NCBI RefSeq assembly: GCF_000410875.1
Contig: NZ_AROI01000004.1
Location: forward strand, 1 to 64,000
Reading direction: 5' to 3'
Length of the DNA stretch: 64,000 nt
From: Halopseudomonas pelagia CL-AP6
GTDB taxonomy: Bacteria; Pseudomonadota; Gammaproteobacteria; Pseudomonadales; Pseudomonadaceae
Shown here piece after piece: positions 17,805-25,766 of this stretch (position 1 is the stretch's first letter; each line of letters begins with the position of its first letter). Both the position numbers and the translations under genes were made by a program. Below the pieces are notes generated by a model that saw nothing but the letters and a program-made list of their open reading frames with translations, did no database searches and was not told the DNA's origin.

Positions 17805-18611
17805 ATGCGTACTCGTTTTCTGATGTGCTTGCCTCTACTCTTCCTGGTCGGCTGTGAAACGGTCCAGACCACTCAGGGAGGCGCAGTTGGCGTCGATCGG
17901 GAGCAGCGGATGTTCAGCGCGCTATCCAGCGCCGAAGTCGACAAAATGGCCGCCGACTCCTACAACAAGATGCTTGCCGAGGCGCGCAGCAAAAACCTGC
18001 TTAACACCGACGCCGCAATGATTCAGCGCCTGCGCAGGATTTCTAACGACTTGATCCCTCAGGTCAGTCACTTTCGGCAGGATGCACGGGCCTGGAACTG
18101 GGAGGTCAACCTGATCAAGAGCGATCAAATCAATGCCAGCTGCGCCCCTGGTGGCAAGATCATATTCTACAGCGGCATCGTTACCAAATTGAAACTGACC
18201 GATGATGAAATCGCCCAGATCATGGGCCATGAAATTGCCCACGCGTTGCGTGAACACGGCCGCGAGGCCATCTCGCGAGCCTACGTCACTCAAACTGGCA
18301 CGCAGTTGGCCGGGGCATTATTTGGTTTGGGCCAGGCTGGCCAGCAAATGGCTGACCAGGCAGTACAAGTCGGCTTGATGCTGCCCAACAGCCGCTCGAA
18401 CGAGTCGGAAGCTGATCTGATCGGTCTGGAATTGGCCGCGCGCGCGGGCTATAAACCGGAGGCAGCAGTTACCCTATGGCAGAAAATGGCCAGTGCGTCC
18501 AATGGTGGGCCGCCGGAGTTTCTCAGCACTCACCCGAACTCCGGAGGGCGCATCCAGGCTTTGCAAGCAGCTATCCCCAGGGTGCAACCGCTGTACGAAG
18601 CGGCAAAATAA
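17805..18611 (+). CDS. M48-family zinc metalloprotease lipoprotein (LoiP/YcaL-like)
   Basis: 268 residues. The signal peptide ends in the lipobox LFLVGCET (Cys 17), so the protein should be lipid-anchored in the periplasm. The zinc site is HEIAH at residues 142-146 with the third ligand in the NESEADLIGLELAARAGY helix, both intact. The family (LoiP/YggG, BepA relatives) degrades misfolded outer-membrane proteins, especially under osmotic stress. Single gene, divergent from the chemoreceptor; followed 77 bp later by a BON lipoprotein gene. Confidence 0.9.
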   Translation: MRTRFLMCLPLLFLVGCETVQTTQGGAVGVDREQRMFSALSSAEVDKMAADSYNKMLAEARSKNLLNTDAAMIQRLRRISNDLIPQVSHFRQDARAWNWEVNLIKSDQINASCAPGGKIIFYSGIVTKLKLTDDEIAQIMGHEIAHALREHGREAISRAYVTQTGTQLAGALFGLGQAGQQMADQAVQVGLMLPNSRSNESEADLIGLELAARAGYKPEAAVTLWQKMASASNGGPPEFLSTHPNSGGRIQALQAAIPRVQPLYEAAK

Positions 18612-18688
18612 CAATAGTCCGGGCCCGTAATTTAGCGTTCCCGGCTAATCTTACTTGAACAACTGAATGCTCTAACAGGGATACGATC

Positions 18689-19003
18689 ATGACTGCCTTA
18701 CACAAATATGTTTCCACGCTGTTTATGGCTTTTGCTCTCTTGGCCCTGGTGGGCTGTTCAGTCGCTTCGGGGCAGAAGTCGGCAGGCGAGTTTGTTGATG
18801 ACAGCGTTATTACCACACGCATCAAGGCCGCCTTTATTGAAGACCCTGAACTGAAAGTCACCGAAATACAGGTAGAGACATTCAAAGGCGTGGTGCAGCT
18901 GAGCGGCTTTGTCAGCTCGAATGCCATGGCGCAGCGGGCGGTTGAAGTCGCTCGTGGCATCAATGGCGTAAAGTCGGTCAAAAATGATATGCGCTTGCGC
19001 TGA
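18689..19003 (+). CDS. BON-domain lipoprotein, OsmY-like
   Basis: 104 residues: lipoprotein signal (LLALVGCSVASGQ) then one BON domain, about residues 35-104, with DDSVITTRIKAAFIEDPELKVTEIQVETFKG and the closing VARGINGVKSVKNDMRLR. BON proteins bind phospholipid and support envelope stability under osmotic stress; two-domain relatives are OsmY and DolP. An AACAGGGATACGATC leader gives a reasonable ribosome site. Its position after an M48 protease suggests shared envelope quality control (inference). Confidence 0.88.
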   Translation: MTALHKYVSTLFMAFALLALVGCSVASGQKSAGEFVDDSVITTRIKAAFIEDPELKVTEIQVETFKGVVQLSGFVSSNAMAQRAVEVARGINGVKSVKNDMRLR

Positions 19004-19264
19004 CCGCGTCCGTTCTGGTCCGGCAGCCCTGTCGGACCAGGTTGTATCCCTCTCCCCCGCTGTTTGTGTTGTACACCGCCTCACCTGTGCTGATCTTTCT
19101 CCGGGCAAGCGGCCGGGAACCACCGTCAAATCAGATCCATTGCAGGCCCGGTGCACCGCCAGCATGACCAAGCACTGAAAAAGCGCACAGAGGGAGCAAA
19201 AATGAACCTTGCCTGCCTTTTTGGCTCTATAACGTTACTCATATTGATAACAGGAGTTCCAATC

Positions 19265-19525
19265 ATGAAAAAATCGTTTAGCGCCGCTCTCGCCACTGCC
19301 ACTCTCCTTGCCGCTGGCACTGTTATGGCTGATAGCCCCAAGGCTGACTGGATCAGCATTGAACAGGCTATCGAAACCGCTAAAGCAGCTGGCTATACCG
19401 AAATTCACAAGGTTGAAGCCGACGATGAGTACTGGGAAGGCGAAGGCATGAAAGCCGATGGCAACAAGTACGAATTCAAGATCAATGGCCAAACCGGCAC
19501 CATTGAGAAAGATAAAAAGGACTGA
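19265..19525 (+). CDS. secreted PepSY-domain protein
   Basis: 86 residues from the ATG at 19265, preceded by CAGGAG at ideal spacing; in-frame upstream starts lack this. A Sec signal peptide (AALATATLLAAGTVMA, cleavage after ADS) precedes a single PepSY-like domain with ISIEQAIETAKAAGYTEIHKVEADDEYWEGEG and KYEFKINGQTGTIEKDKKD. Such small periplasmic PepSY proteins are often controlled by two-component systems and may inhibit proteases or bind metal. A strong terminator follows at 19567. Confidence 0.86.
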   Translation: MKKSFSAALATATLLAAGTVMADSPKADWISIEQAIETAKAAGYTEIHKVEADDEYWEGEGMKADGNKYEFKINGQTGTIEKDKKD

Positions 19526-19566
19526 TCATCGTCCTGACTGATTTGGTTAGAAGCCGTATCAGCGAA

Positions 19567-19592
19567 AGCCCACCTTCAAGGTGGGCTTTTTT
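19567..19592 (+). terminator. rho-independent terminator after the PepSY gene
   Basis: AGCCCACC and GGTGGGCT form a perfect 8-bp stem (19567-19574 with 19580-19587; loop TTCAA, itself able to pair further) followed by TTTTTT. It lies 41 bp after the PepSY stop codon and ahead of the convergent chrA gene. A run of A on the opposite side is short, so it works mainly in the plus direction. Confidence 0.9.
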
Positions 19593-19661
19593 GTGGGTGC
19601 TCGCTCTGCCCGTCCTGGCTGAATTCAAGGAATCCGAGCGGTAACGCCAGCATTACTTTAT

Positions 19662-21023
19662 CTACATCAACCACTGCACCAGCAACCCCGCCAACGCACA
19701 TAGCCCCAGTGTTTTCATCACGGACAGCTTCAAGCCGAACAGTGCACCTGCCGCGCCTAGAGCGATCATTGCCGAGGGCCAATCCATTTCCCCGTCAAAT
19801 CCCTCAGGCCAGAGCACGTGGTAGCCGAAGAACAGTGCCAGATTGACTATCACGCCGACGACCGCGGCGGTAACGCCAGTTAGGGGGGCGGTGAAGCCCA
19901 ATTGCCCGTGGGTGGACTCAACCAAAGGACCGCCACCGAGAATAAACAAAAAAGACGGCAGGAAAGTAAACCAGGTAACCAATATGGCCGCCATTGCACC
20001 GGCGAGAAAAGCCTGGTCCGGACCGAATATCTCAAGCACATAACCGCCGATAAAGGCCACAAAGGCAACGACCATGATCAGCGGGCCCGGCGTAGTTTCG
20101 CCCAGCGCCAGACCATCCATCATATGCCCCGGCGTCACCCAGCCGTAGTCGCTCACTGCACCTTGGTAAACGTAGGGCAGTACCGCGTAAGCGCCGCCAA
20201 ACGTCAGCAACGCGGCCTTGGTGAAGAACCAGCCCATTTGCGTCAGGGTGCCGTCCCAACCAAAGAACAGATACAGCGCCAGCATTGGCACCAGCCAGAG
20301 TACGGCACCTACCATCAGCAATAGAGCCAGGCGAGCCCAGGTGAACCGGGCATGTTCCGGTGTGGGGCTATGGTCATCTACCAGCGCGGGGCCGTAGGAC
20401 TTTCCTTCAGCGCCATGCCCACCACCCGGTTGAAAGTACTGCGGCACCCACCGCCCGCCCAGATAGCCCGCCAAGCCTGCGCCAAGCACAATCAGCGGAA
20501 ACGGCAGACTAAAAAAGAAAATGCCGATAAAGGCCACCACCGCTATCGCCCACAGCCATTTGTTCTTCAGCACCTTGCCGCCAATTCGCCAGGCAGCCTG
20601 AAACACGATGGCGGTGACCGCCGGTTTAATACCGTAAAAAATGCCCGCTATCACTGGCACCTCACCGTAGGCTATATACACCCAGGCCAACCCAATCAGT
20701 ATCAGCAGCGAAGGCAGCACGAAGAGCACACCAGCCACTACCCCACCCCAGGTGCGGTGCAGTAGCCAACCGATGTAGATAGCCAACTGCTGGGCCTCCG
20801 GGCCCGGCAGCAACATGCAATAATTCAGCGCATGGAGAAAACGCCGCTCGGAAATCCAACGGCGTTTTTCTACCAACTCCTGATGCATGATTGCAATCTG
20901 CCCGGCTGGCCCGCCAAAACTGATCAATCCCAGCTTGAGCCAGAATAGCAGCGCTTCGTAGAAAGGTATCGAGCCTGAATGGGCCGATGTGGCGCCAGTT
21001 AACTGCGGACGTTTGGGTCTCAT
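19662..21023 (-). CDS. chrA: chromate efflux transporter, ChrA family
   Basis: About 453 residues from the ATG at 21023; a GTG at 21062 with GGTGA upstream is an alternative. Two homologous CHR halves are visible: the first begins EALLFWLKLGLISFGGPAGQIAIMHQELVEKRRWISERRFLHALNYCMLLPGPEAQQLAIYIGW, the second FFTKAALLTFGGAYAVLPYVYQGAV...LALGETTPGPLIMVVAFVAFIGG. The FGGPAGQ and PGPEAQQ motifs are diagnostic. ChrA exports chromate, driven by the membrane potential. A single gene without chrB, so the natural substrate may not be limited to chromate. Confidence 0.92.
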   Translation of the reverse strand: MRPKRPQLTGATSAHSGSIPFYEALLFWLKLGLISFGGPAGQIAIMHQELVEKRRWISERRFLHALNYCMLLPGPEAQQLAIYIGWLLHRTWGGVVAGVLFVLPSLLILIGLAWVYIAYGEVPVIAGIFYGIKPAVTAIVFQAAWRIGGKVLKNKWLWAIAVVAFIGIFFFSLPFPLIVLGAGLAGYLGGRWVPQYFQPGGGHGAEGKSYGPALVDDHSPTPEHARFTWARLALLLMVGAVLWLVPMLALYLFFGWDGTLTQMGWFFTKAALLTFGGAYAVLPYVYQGAVSDYGWVTPGHMMDGLALGETTPGPLIMVVAFVAFIGGYVLEIFGPDQAFLAGAMAAILVTWFTFLPSFLFILGGGPLVESTHGQLGFTAPLTGVTAAVVGVIVNLALFFGYHVLWPEGFDGEMDWPSAMIALGAAGALFGLKLSVMKTLGLCALAGLLVQWLM

Positions 21024-21081
21024 AAGCTCGGGGTCTGTTGTGTCATGATCACGGTATATCACAGATCACCCATACGTTTAA

Positions 21082-21897
21082 TTAACCACCTGGGATCAAA
21101 CGCGCGGCCTCTCCATCGCACTGTATAACAATACCTTGCAACAGCGTTTCACCGCCCTGCCAGAGACGCCACTCACCGGGCGCATAAGTGTGCCAGGACT
21201 CATTACGGGTCAGCGGCGCCGTGGCAATCACCGTAACTACATCATTCGGCGTGGTGTGCTCCTTGAAATCGACCGCCAGCTCTACGTCACTCAACTGCGC
21301 GGGACCGAAGGGCGCACGCCGGGTGATCCAGGCCAGCTTGCTGGTGCACAGGGTGAATAGCCACTCGCCGTTGCTGATCAGCAGGTTGCATACACCCTGC
21401 CTGGCATACAGCGCACAAGCCCTGGTGATGTAATCCATCAGTTGTTCCAGCGGGGGTCGCTGCTCGAACTCAGCGCGCAGCCGGTTCAATAGATCACAGA
21501 AAATCGCTTCGCTATCGGTACTACCCACTGGCTGAAAAGGACCCGCCTGAGGAATGAAAGCGTGCATCTGGCCGTTGTGGGCGAAGGTCCAGTACTGCCC
21601 CCACAGCTCGCGGCTAAACGGGTGGGTGTTGGCCAGGCTGACCCGCCCAACATTGGCCTGACGGATATGGCAGATAACGTTTTCGGACTTGATCGGATAG
21701 CTCTCGATCAATTGGGCGATGGCCGAGCTGTGACAGGGCTGCGGGTCGTGAAAGCAGCGTAGCCCTCCGCCTTCATAGAAAGCCACACCCCAGCCATCAC
21801 AATGCGGCCCGGTCCGGCCGCCGCGTTGCATCAGCCCGGAAAAGCTGAAGCAGATATCCGTTGGCACATTGGCGCTCATGCCCATCAATTCACACAT
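21082..21897 (-). CDS. class II glutamine amidotransferase, YafJ-like
   Basis: 271 residues. The nucleophile Cys2 follows the initiator Met (MCELMGMSAN), and the Ntn glutaminase features GPHCDGWGVAFYEG, CHIRQANVGRVSLANTHPF and FAHNGQMHAF are intact. The YafJ family consists of the glutaminase domain alone; the acceptor substrate is unknown. It is 6 bp from the upstream yghU-like gene, so the two are probably co-transcribed on the minus strand. Confidence 0.9.
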   Translation of the reverse strand: MCELMGMSANVPTDICFSFSGLMQRGGRTGPHCDGWGVAFYEGGGLRCFHDPQPCHSSAIAQLIESYPIKSENVICHIRQANVGRVSLANTHPFSRELWGQYWTFAHNGQMHAFIPQAGPFQPVGSTDSEAIFCDLLNRLRAEFEQRPPLEQLMDYITRACALYARQGVCNLLISNGEWLFTLCTSKLAWITRRAPFGPAQLSDVELAVDFKEHTTPNDVVTVIATAPLTRNESWHTYAPGEWRLWQGGETLLQGIVIQCDGEAARLIPGG

Positions 21898-21903
21898 TGT
21901 TGC

Positions 21904-22758
21904 TCACTTTTCCGCCGCGTCGAAGTCACTGGCGTCGTGGCGTTCCGGCAACTGCTCGGCCGCATCGCCCCAGGTGCGATTGACCATGCGCCCCCGTTTG
22001 ACCGCCGGGCGCTGGCCAACCTGTTCTACCCAGCGCAGCACATGGGTATAGGTATGCGCTTCGAGAAACTCTGCGGCGCCGTATACCTGGTTGGTTACCA
22101 CGCCGCCATACCAGGGCCAGATGGCCATATCGGCAATGCTGTATTCGTCGCCGGCAATATAAGGGTGGTCGGCCAATTGCCGATTGAGCACATCCAACTG
22201 CCGCTTCACTTCCATGGTGTAACGGTTGATCGGGTACTCGAACTTCTCCGGCGCATAAGCGTAGAAGTGGCCAAAGCCGCCACCCAGAAAGGGCGCGCTG
22301 CCCATCTGCCAGAACAACCAGTTCAAGCATTCAGCACGCCCGGCCACGTCCTGAGGAATAAAGGCGCCAAACTTGTCTGCCAGGTAGAGCATGATCGAAC
22401 CCGATTCGAACAAGCGCAGCGGCGGGTCCATGCTTCGATCCATCAGCGCAGGAATCTTCGAGTTTGGGTTGATGTCGACAAAACCGCTACCAAACTGATC
22501 GCCCTCGCCGATGTTGATCAGGTACGCGTCGTACTCCGCCTCTTTAATACCCAAGGCCAGCAATTCCTCAAGCAAAATGGTGACCTTGACGCCGTTCGGC
22601 GTAGCCAACGAATAAAGCTGCAGTGGATGCTTGCCTACCGGCAGTTCCTGATCATGGGTCGGGCCGGCAATCGGCCGATTGATATTGGCAAACTTGCCAC
22701 CACTAGCCTGATCCCAGGTCCAGACTGTCGGTGGCGTATAGGCTTGATCGGTCATCAT
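21904..22758 (-). CDS. yghU: glutathione-dependent disulfide-bond oxidoreductase, YghU-like
   Basis: 284 residues of the nu-class glutathione transferase family (YghU/YfcG). The thioredoxin-like N domain has the YSLATPNGVKVTILLEEL stretch in which Thr/Asn replace the usual catalytic Tyr/Ser/Cys, as in YghU; the family extension before it (VWTWDQASGGKFANINRPIAGPTHDQEL) is present. The helical domain ends near KRGRMVNRTWGD. YghU reduces disulfides with two bound glutathiones and protects against oxidants. It begins a small minus-strand unit with yafJ. Confidence 0.9.
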   Translation of the reverse strand: MMTDQAYTPPTVWTWDQASGGKFANINRPIAGPTHDQELPVGKHPLQLYSLATPNGVKVTILLEELLALGIKEAEYDAYLINIGEGDQFGSGFVDINPNSKIPALMDRSMDPPLRLFESGSIMLYLADKFGAFIPQDVAGRAECLNWLFWQMGSAPFLGGGFGHFYAYAPEKFEYPINRYTMEVKRQLDVLNRQLADHPYIAGDEYSIADMAIWPWYGGVVTNQVYGAAEFLEAHTYTHVLRWVEQVGQRPAVKRGRMVNRTWGDAAEQLPERHDASDFDAAEK

Positions 22759-22880
22759 AATCCCCTGTCCGGCTGATCTTATTTAACGATATTAACCGGC
22801 TCATAGTGGACTATTTGCTGGCAAATGTTTACCCACCGTTGCACGCGAATGCAGCGTGCGGGCTTCTGGCAGCAAAGCGT

Positions 22881-23693
22881 TCAATCCCACCAATAACAAC
22901 TACCGTGACGGTTGAGCGCGGTGAAACGCCACTCCTGCGTGACCGGTTTACCAGCAGCGGCGGCGCAGACATGAATTGGCAGCAGGTGTTCTTCTCGTGG
23001 ATGGCAGAAAGCGGCACCGGGCGCTTGCTTCCACTTCAGCAAACAGCGCTCGCGTTCCCGCTCATCCTCGAGGCGCAAGGTGACTTCCAACCAGTTTTCA
23101 AAGGCAAGATTCAACGCCGCCTCCTGCTGCGTAACCGGGTCGAAAAAAGCGCGCATATTGTGAAAGGAAAAGCCCGAGCCGATGATCAGCACATTCTCGT
23201 TTCGTAGCGCACGCAATGCGTGCCCCAGCTGCAAATGTGCAGCGGCATCCAGCGAATCAAACAGTGACAGTTGCAGGCAAGGGATGTCCGCCCGTGGAAA
23301 CAGCAACATGCCAGGCACAAAAACGCCATGGTCCAAACCGCGCTCGCTATCAAGATGGGCTGTCCATCCCCATTTTCCGAGCTGCTCGGCCAGGGTTACG
23401 GCCAGTTCCGGTGCGCCAACTACCGGGTAACGCAATTGGTAGCTTTGCGGTGGGAAGCCGTAATAATCAAACAACAATGAGGGCTGGGCAGCAGCGGTCA
23501 GCGTCGGCTCTCTGGTTTCCCAGTGGGCACTAATAAACAGCAAGGCCGACGGCGAGTGTGGCAAAGCATCGAGCTTATGGCGGATCAACGCATAGGTCAG
23601 CAATAACTCGGCGTGCGCGGGATCATCAAGCAGAGGTAACGGACCTCCCCCATGGGAAAGAAAAAGCACCGGTTGGATGGCAAGGACCTGCAT
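22881..23693 (-). CDS. ygiD: class III extradiol ring-cleavage dioxygenase, YgiD/DODA-like
   Basis: 270 residues from the ATG at 23693, preceded by TTGGAG. Metal-binding histidines fit the LigB-type fold: FLSHGGGPLPLLDD near the N terminus, FISAHWETREPTLTAA, and ERGLDHGVFVPGMLLFP in the middle, with a further conserved GSGFSFHNMRAF. E. coli YgiD cleaves the ring of L-DOPA (4,5-extradiol), and related plant enzymes make betalamic acid. The natural substrate here is unknown. Single gene. Confidence 0.9.
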   Translation of the reverse strand: MQVLAIQPVLFLSHGGGPLPLLDDPAHAELLLTYALIRHKLDALPHSPSALLFISAHWETREPTLTAAAQPSLLFDYYGFPPQSYQLRYPVVGAPELAVTLAEQLGKWGWTAHLDSERGLDHGVFVPGMLLFPRADIPCLQLSLFDSLDAAAHLQLGHALRALRNENVLIIGSGFSFHNMRAFFDPVTQQEAALNLAFENWLEVTLRLEDERERERCLLKWKQAPGAAFCHPREEHLLPIHVCAAAAGKPVTQEWRFTALNRHGSCYWWD

Positions 23694-23841
23694 CGGCATC
23701 TCCAATAACGTGGCTCACTACTCAGCCTACAGCATAGCCCGCGCTTACCCACCGGGATACGCTACTGTGGACCACCGGACAACTGCGATGGCAGACGATC
23801 GGCGTCCAGTCCGGCTACAGTACTGCACGGAGCAGGTCCGA

Positions 23842-24423
23842 TCATCCGCCCTGAAAAGCCAGGAAGGCCAGCCACGCGGCATACAGACCCATCAACAGGA
23901 AAGCGCCGGAGGCAACGCGTCGAATAAGATCCAGCGGCAGCTTGCCGGCCGCAGCGTTGCCCATAAAGACCACCGGCACGTTGGCCAGCATCATGCCTAG
24001 CGTCGTGCCCATCACCACCCACAGGTACGCATCGAACTGCGCCGCCAGCACCACCGTGGCTATCTGGGTCTTATCGCCCATTTCAGCGATAAAAAAGGCA
24101 ACCAGTGTCGCGAAAAAAGCACCATACCGGCTGATGGCAGGGGTTTCATCCTCGTCGAGCTTGTCAGGAATCAACGTCCAGCCAGCGACAGCAATAAAGG
24201 AAATGGCCAGAAGGCTGTAGAGCCAGGTATCACTGAGGAAATTGCTGACCAGTTGGCCCAGAGCGCCAGCCAGCGCGTGGTTAGCCACGGTGGCAACAAA
24301 AATACCCAGCACGATAGGCCAGGGGCGACGGAAACGCAGGACGAGCAGTAAGGCAAGGAGTTGGGTTTTGTCGCCGATCTCTGCCAGCGCAACAATACCG
24401 GTTGAAACAAGAAAAGCTTCCAC
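23842..24423 (-). CDS. TMEM165/GDT1-family manganese exporter
   Basis: 193 residues from a GTG at 24423 (VEAFLVSTGIVALAEIGDKTQ). Two inverted halves each carry the E-x-G-D-K-T motif (LAEIGDKTQLLALLL and IAEMGDKTQIATVVL) that forms the cation path; six spans in all. The family (UPF0016; bacterial MneA/Mnx relatives) exports Mn2+ in exchange for protons. A yybP-ykoY riboswitch sits directly upstream, which independently supports manganese as the substrate. The start codon is inferred from family length; the apparent open frame further upstream runs through the riboswitch. Confidence 0.92.
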   Translation of the reverse strand: MEAFLVSTGIVALAEIGDKTQLLALLLVLRFRRPWPIVLGIFVATVANHALAGALGQLVSNFLSDTWLYSLLAISFIAVAGWTLIPDKLDEDETPAISRYGAFFATLVAFFIAEMGDKTQIATVVLAAQFDAYLWVVMGTTLGMMLANVPVVFMGNAAAGKLPLDLIRRVASGAFLLMGLYAAWLAFLAFQGG

Positions 24424-24445
24424 GGAGGTTCCATAAGAGGGCGGA

Positions 24446-24636
24446 TCAACAAACCAATGACATACGTCCACCTCCGCCCTCGGCTGGTGTGCGTATGTCA
24501 TAGGTCTCGTCAAACCGGAGCCGCTGACGCGGCCGCAGGTCGCAAACGCCATGGTCTGTGGACCAAGTATGTTGACGTTTGCCAGTGCAGGCAGCGGTGG
24601 CCTGCATAGAGAGACTACTCCCCTAAGACGGGCGGG
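24446..24636 (-). ncRNA. yybP-ykoY manganese riboswitch and expression platform
   Basis: Leader of the TMEM165-type exporter. Seen on the minus strand: the conserved loop GGGGAGTAG (24615-24623), stem TGCAGGC/GCCTGCA, the stem GCAAACG/CGTTTGC enclosing the second conserved loop CAACATACTTGG (24563-24574) and inner TGGTC/GACCA, stem GCCGC/GCGGC, and the closing GACGAGACC (24503-24511). These are the marks of the Mn2+-sensing yybP-ykoY class. After it, ATGACATACG pairs with CGTATGTCAT, while GAGGGCGGA can pair with TCCGCCCTC and GGAGGT with ACCTCC beside the start codon. These pairings are mutually exclusive, as expected for a switch. Manganese should turn the gene on. Confidence 0.9.
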
Positions 24637-24661
24637 AATATACCCTGCAGTTCTAGCTTGG

Positions 24662-25681
24662 TCAACCTGGTGCGATGGCCGAATAGACCTTGAAGCGATT
24701 ATTCTCGCGCAGCACCTCGCAGGGGCCGATATGCGTCTCAATCAAGGCCGGGTACTTGAGAAAACCGTTGGCGACAATGCGCAATTCGCCGCGCGGCAAC
24801 AGGTTACGCGTGACCTGCTCGAAGAAGCGTTCGGCGATGCTGGTGTCATGTTTGATACCGGTATGGAACGGCGGGTTGCTGACCACTGCAACCAATCGAC
24901 CATGCACGTCACTCAGGCCATCGGAAGGGTAGACCTCAGCTTCGACCTTATTCCGCTGCAAGGTCTGCGTTGCGCAATACAGCGCCAGCGCATCCACGTC
25001 CACCAGCTCAAATTGACTGCCTGGATTACGCCGCGACAACACGGTAGCCAGTACCCCTGCCCCACAACCGAAATCCAGTACCTTGCCCTTCGGCAGCGAC
25101 TTGGTCTCTTCCAGCAGCAACTGACTGCCTTCATCCAGCCGGCCATGGCTGAAGACCCCAGGCAAGCTTACCAACTCGACCGATTGGTCGTTGAATTCGA
25201 GGGTGAACTGCTTTTGCCAGTCGGCCAGGGCGAAGGGGGCCGATTGACCACTTACCTGCGCACGCCACAGCTGACAATGCCTGGCCGAGTCGAGCTTTTC
25301 TGCGTGGTCCGCGTATGGCTGTACGAGTTTTTCCGCGCGGGTAATGCCGCCCTTCTTTTCCCCAACCAGGTACAGCGGGCAACCGGCCCGCAACAACGGC
25401 GCGATTTGCGCCAGCGCATACTCGGCACGCTCCAGCGCCTTGGGCATGACCAGCACCGCCGCATCCAGATCGCTGACCGCCGGACACAGGTGCGAGAAGC
25501 TCAGATGCGCTTCATCCAGTTGCCCGTTAAGACTGCGCCACACCGCATAATCCCAGGTCCAGAGGTGCCATTGCGCAGGCAACTGCACTGTAAGGCTATC
25601 TGCGGTCGGATTGACCAGCAGCACACGCTTGCCGGCAAACAGCTCGGCGCTGCGTTCGAGAATCTGACTGGTATTGTCCAT
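24662..25681 (-). CDS. rsmC: 16S rRNA m2G1207 methyltransferase
   Basis: 339 residues from the ATG at 25681 (MDNTSQILERSAELF), preceded by CCGGAACCG; the frame stays open upstream only because it enters the stop-free tandem repeat. The N-terminal half is the pseudo-methyltransferase domain; the C-terminal half has the AdoMet site KVLDFGCGAGVLATVL, acidic motif ELVDVDALAL and the catalytic NPPFHTG (VVSNPPFHTGIKHD). It methylates N2 of G1207 in the 30S subunit. RlmG is the nearest alternative, but the length and motif spacing favour RsmC. Confidence 0.9.
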   Translation of the reverse strand: MDNTSQILERSAELFAGKRVLLVNPTADSLTVQLPAQWHLWTWDYAVWRSLNGQLDEAHLSFSHLCPAVSDLDAAVLVMPKALERAEYALAQIAPLLRAGCPLYLVGEKKGGITRAEKLVQPYADHAEKLDSARHCQLWRAQVSGQSAPFALADWQKQFTLEFNDQSVELVSLPGVFSHGRLDEGSQLLLEETKSLPKGKVLDFGCGAGVLATVLSRRNPGSQFELVDVDALALYCATQTLQRNKVEAEVYPSDGLSDVHGRLVAVVSNPPFHTGIKHDTSIAERFFEQVTRNLLPRGELRIVANGFLKYPALIETHIGPCEVLRENNRFKVYSAIAPG

Positions 25682-25766
25682 CGACGGTTCCGGGTGGTGG
25701 GCGGGGTGAGGATTGTACGTTCTCCCTCCCGCCCTGCAAAGCGCGCACGCTACCTCGCCCCGGGAA

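Noticed and set aside
24424-24741. Extended N terminus of the manganese exporter
   Set aside because: The frame is open through the riboswitch, but the family protein begins at the GTG at 24423, and conserved RNA motifs explain the upstream sequence.
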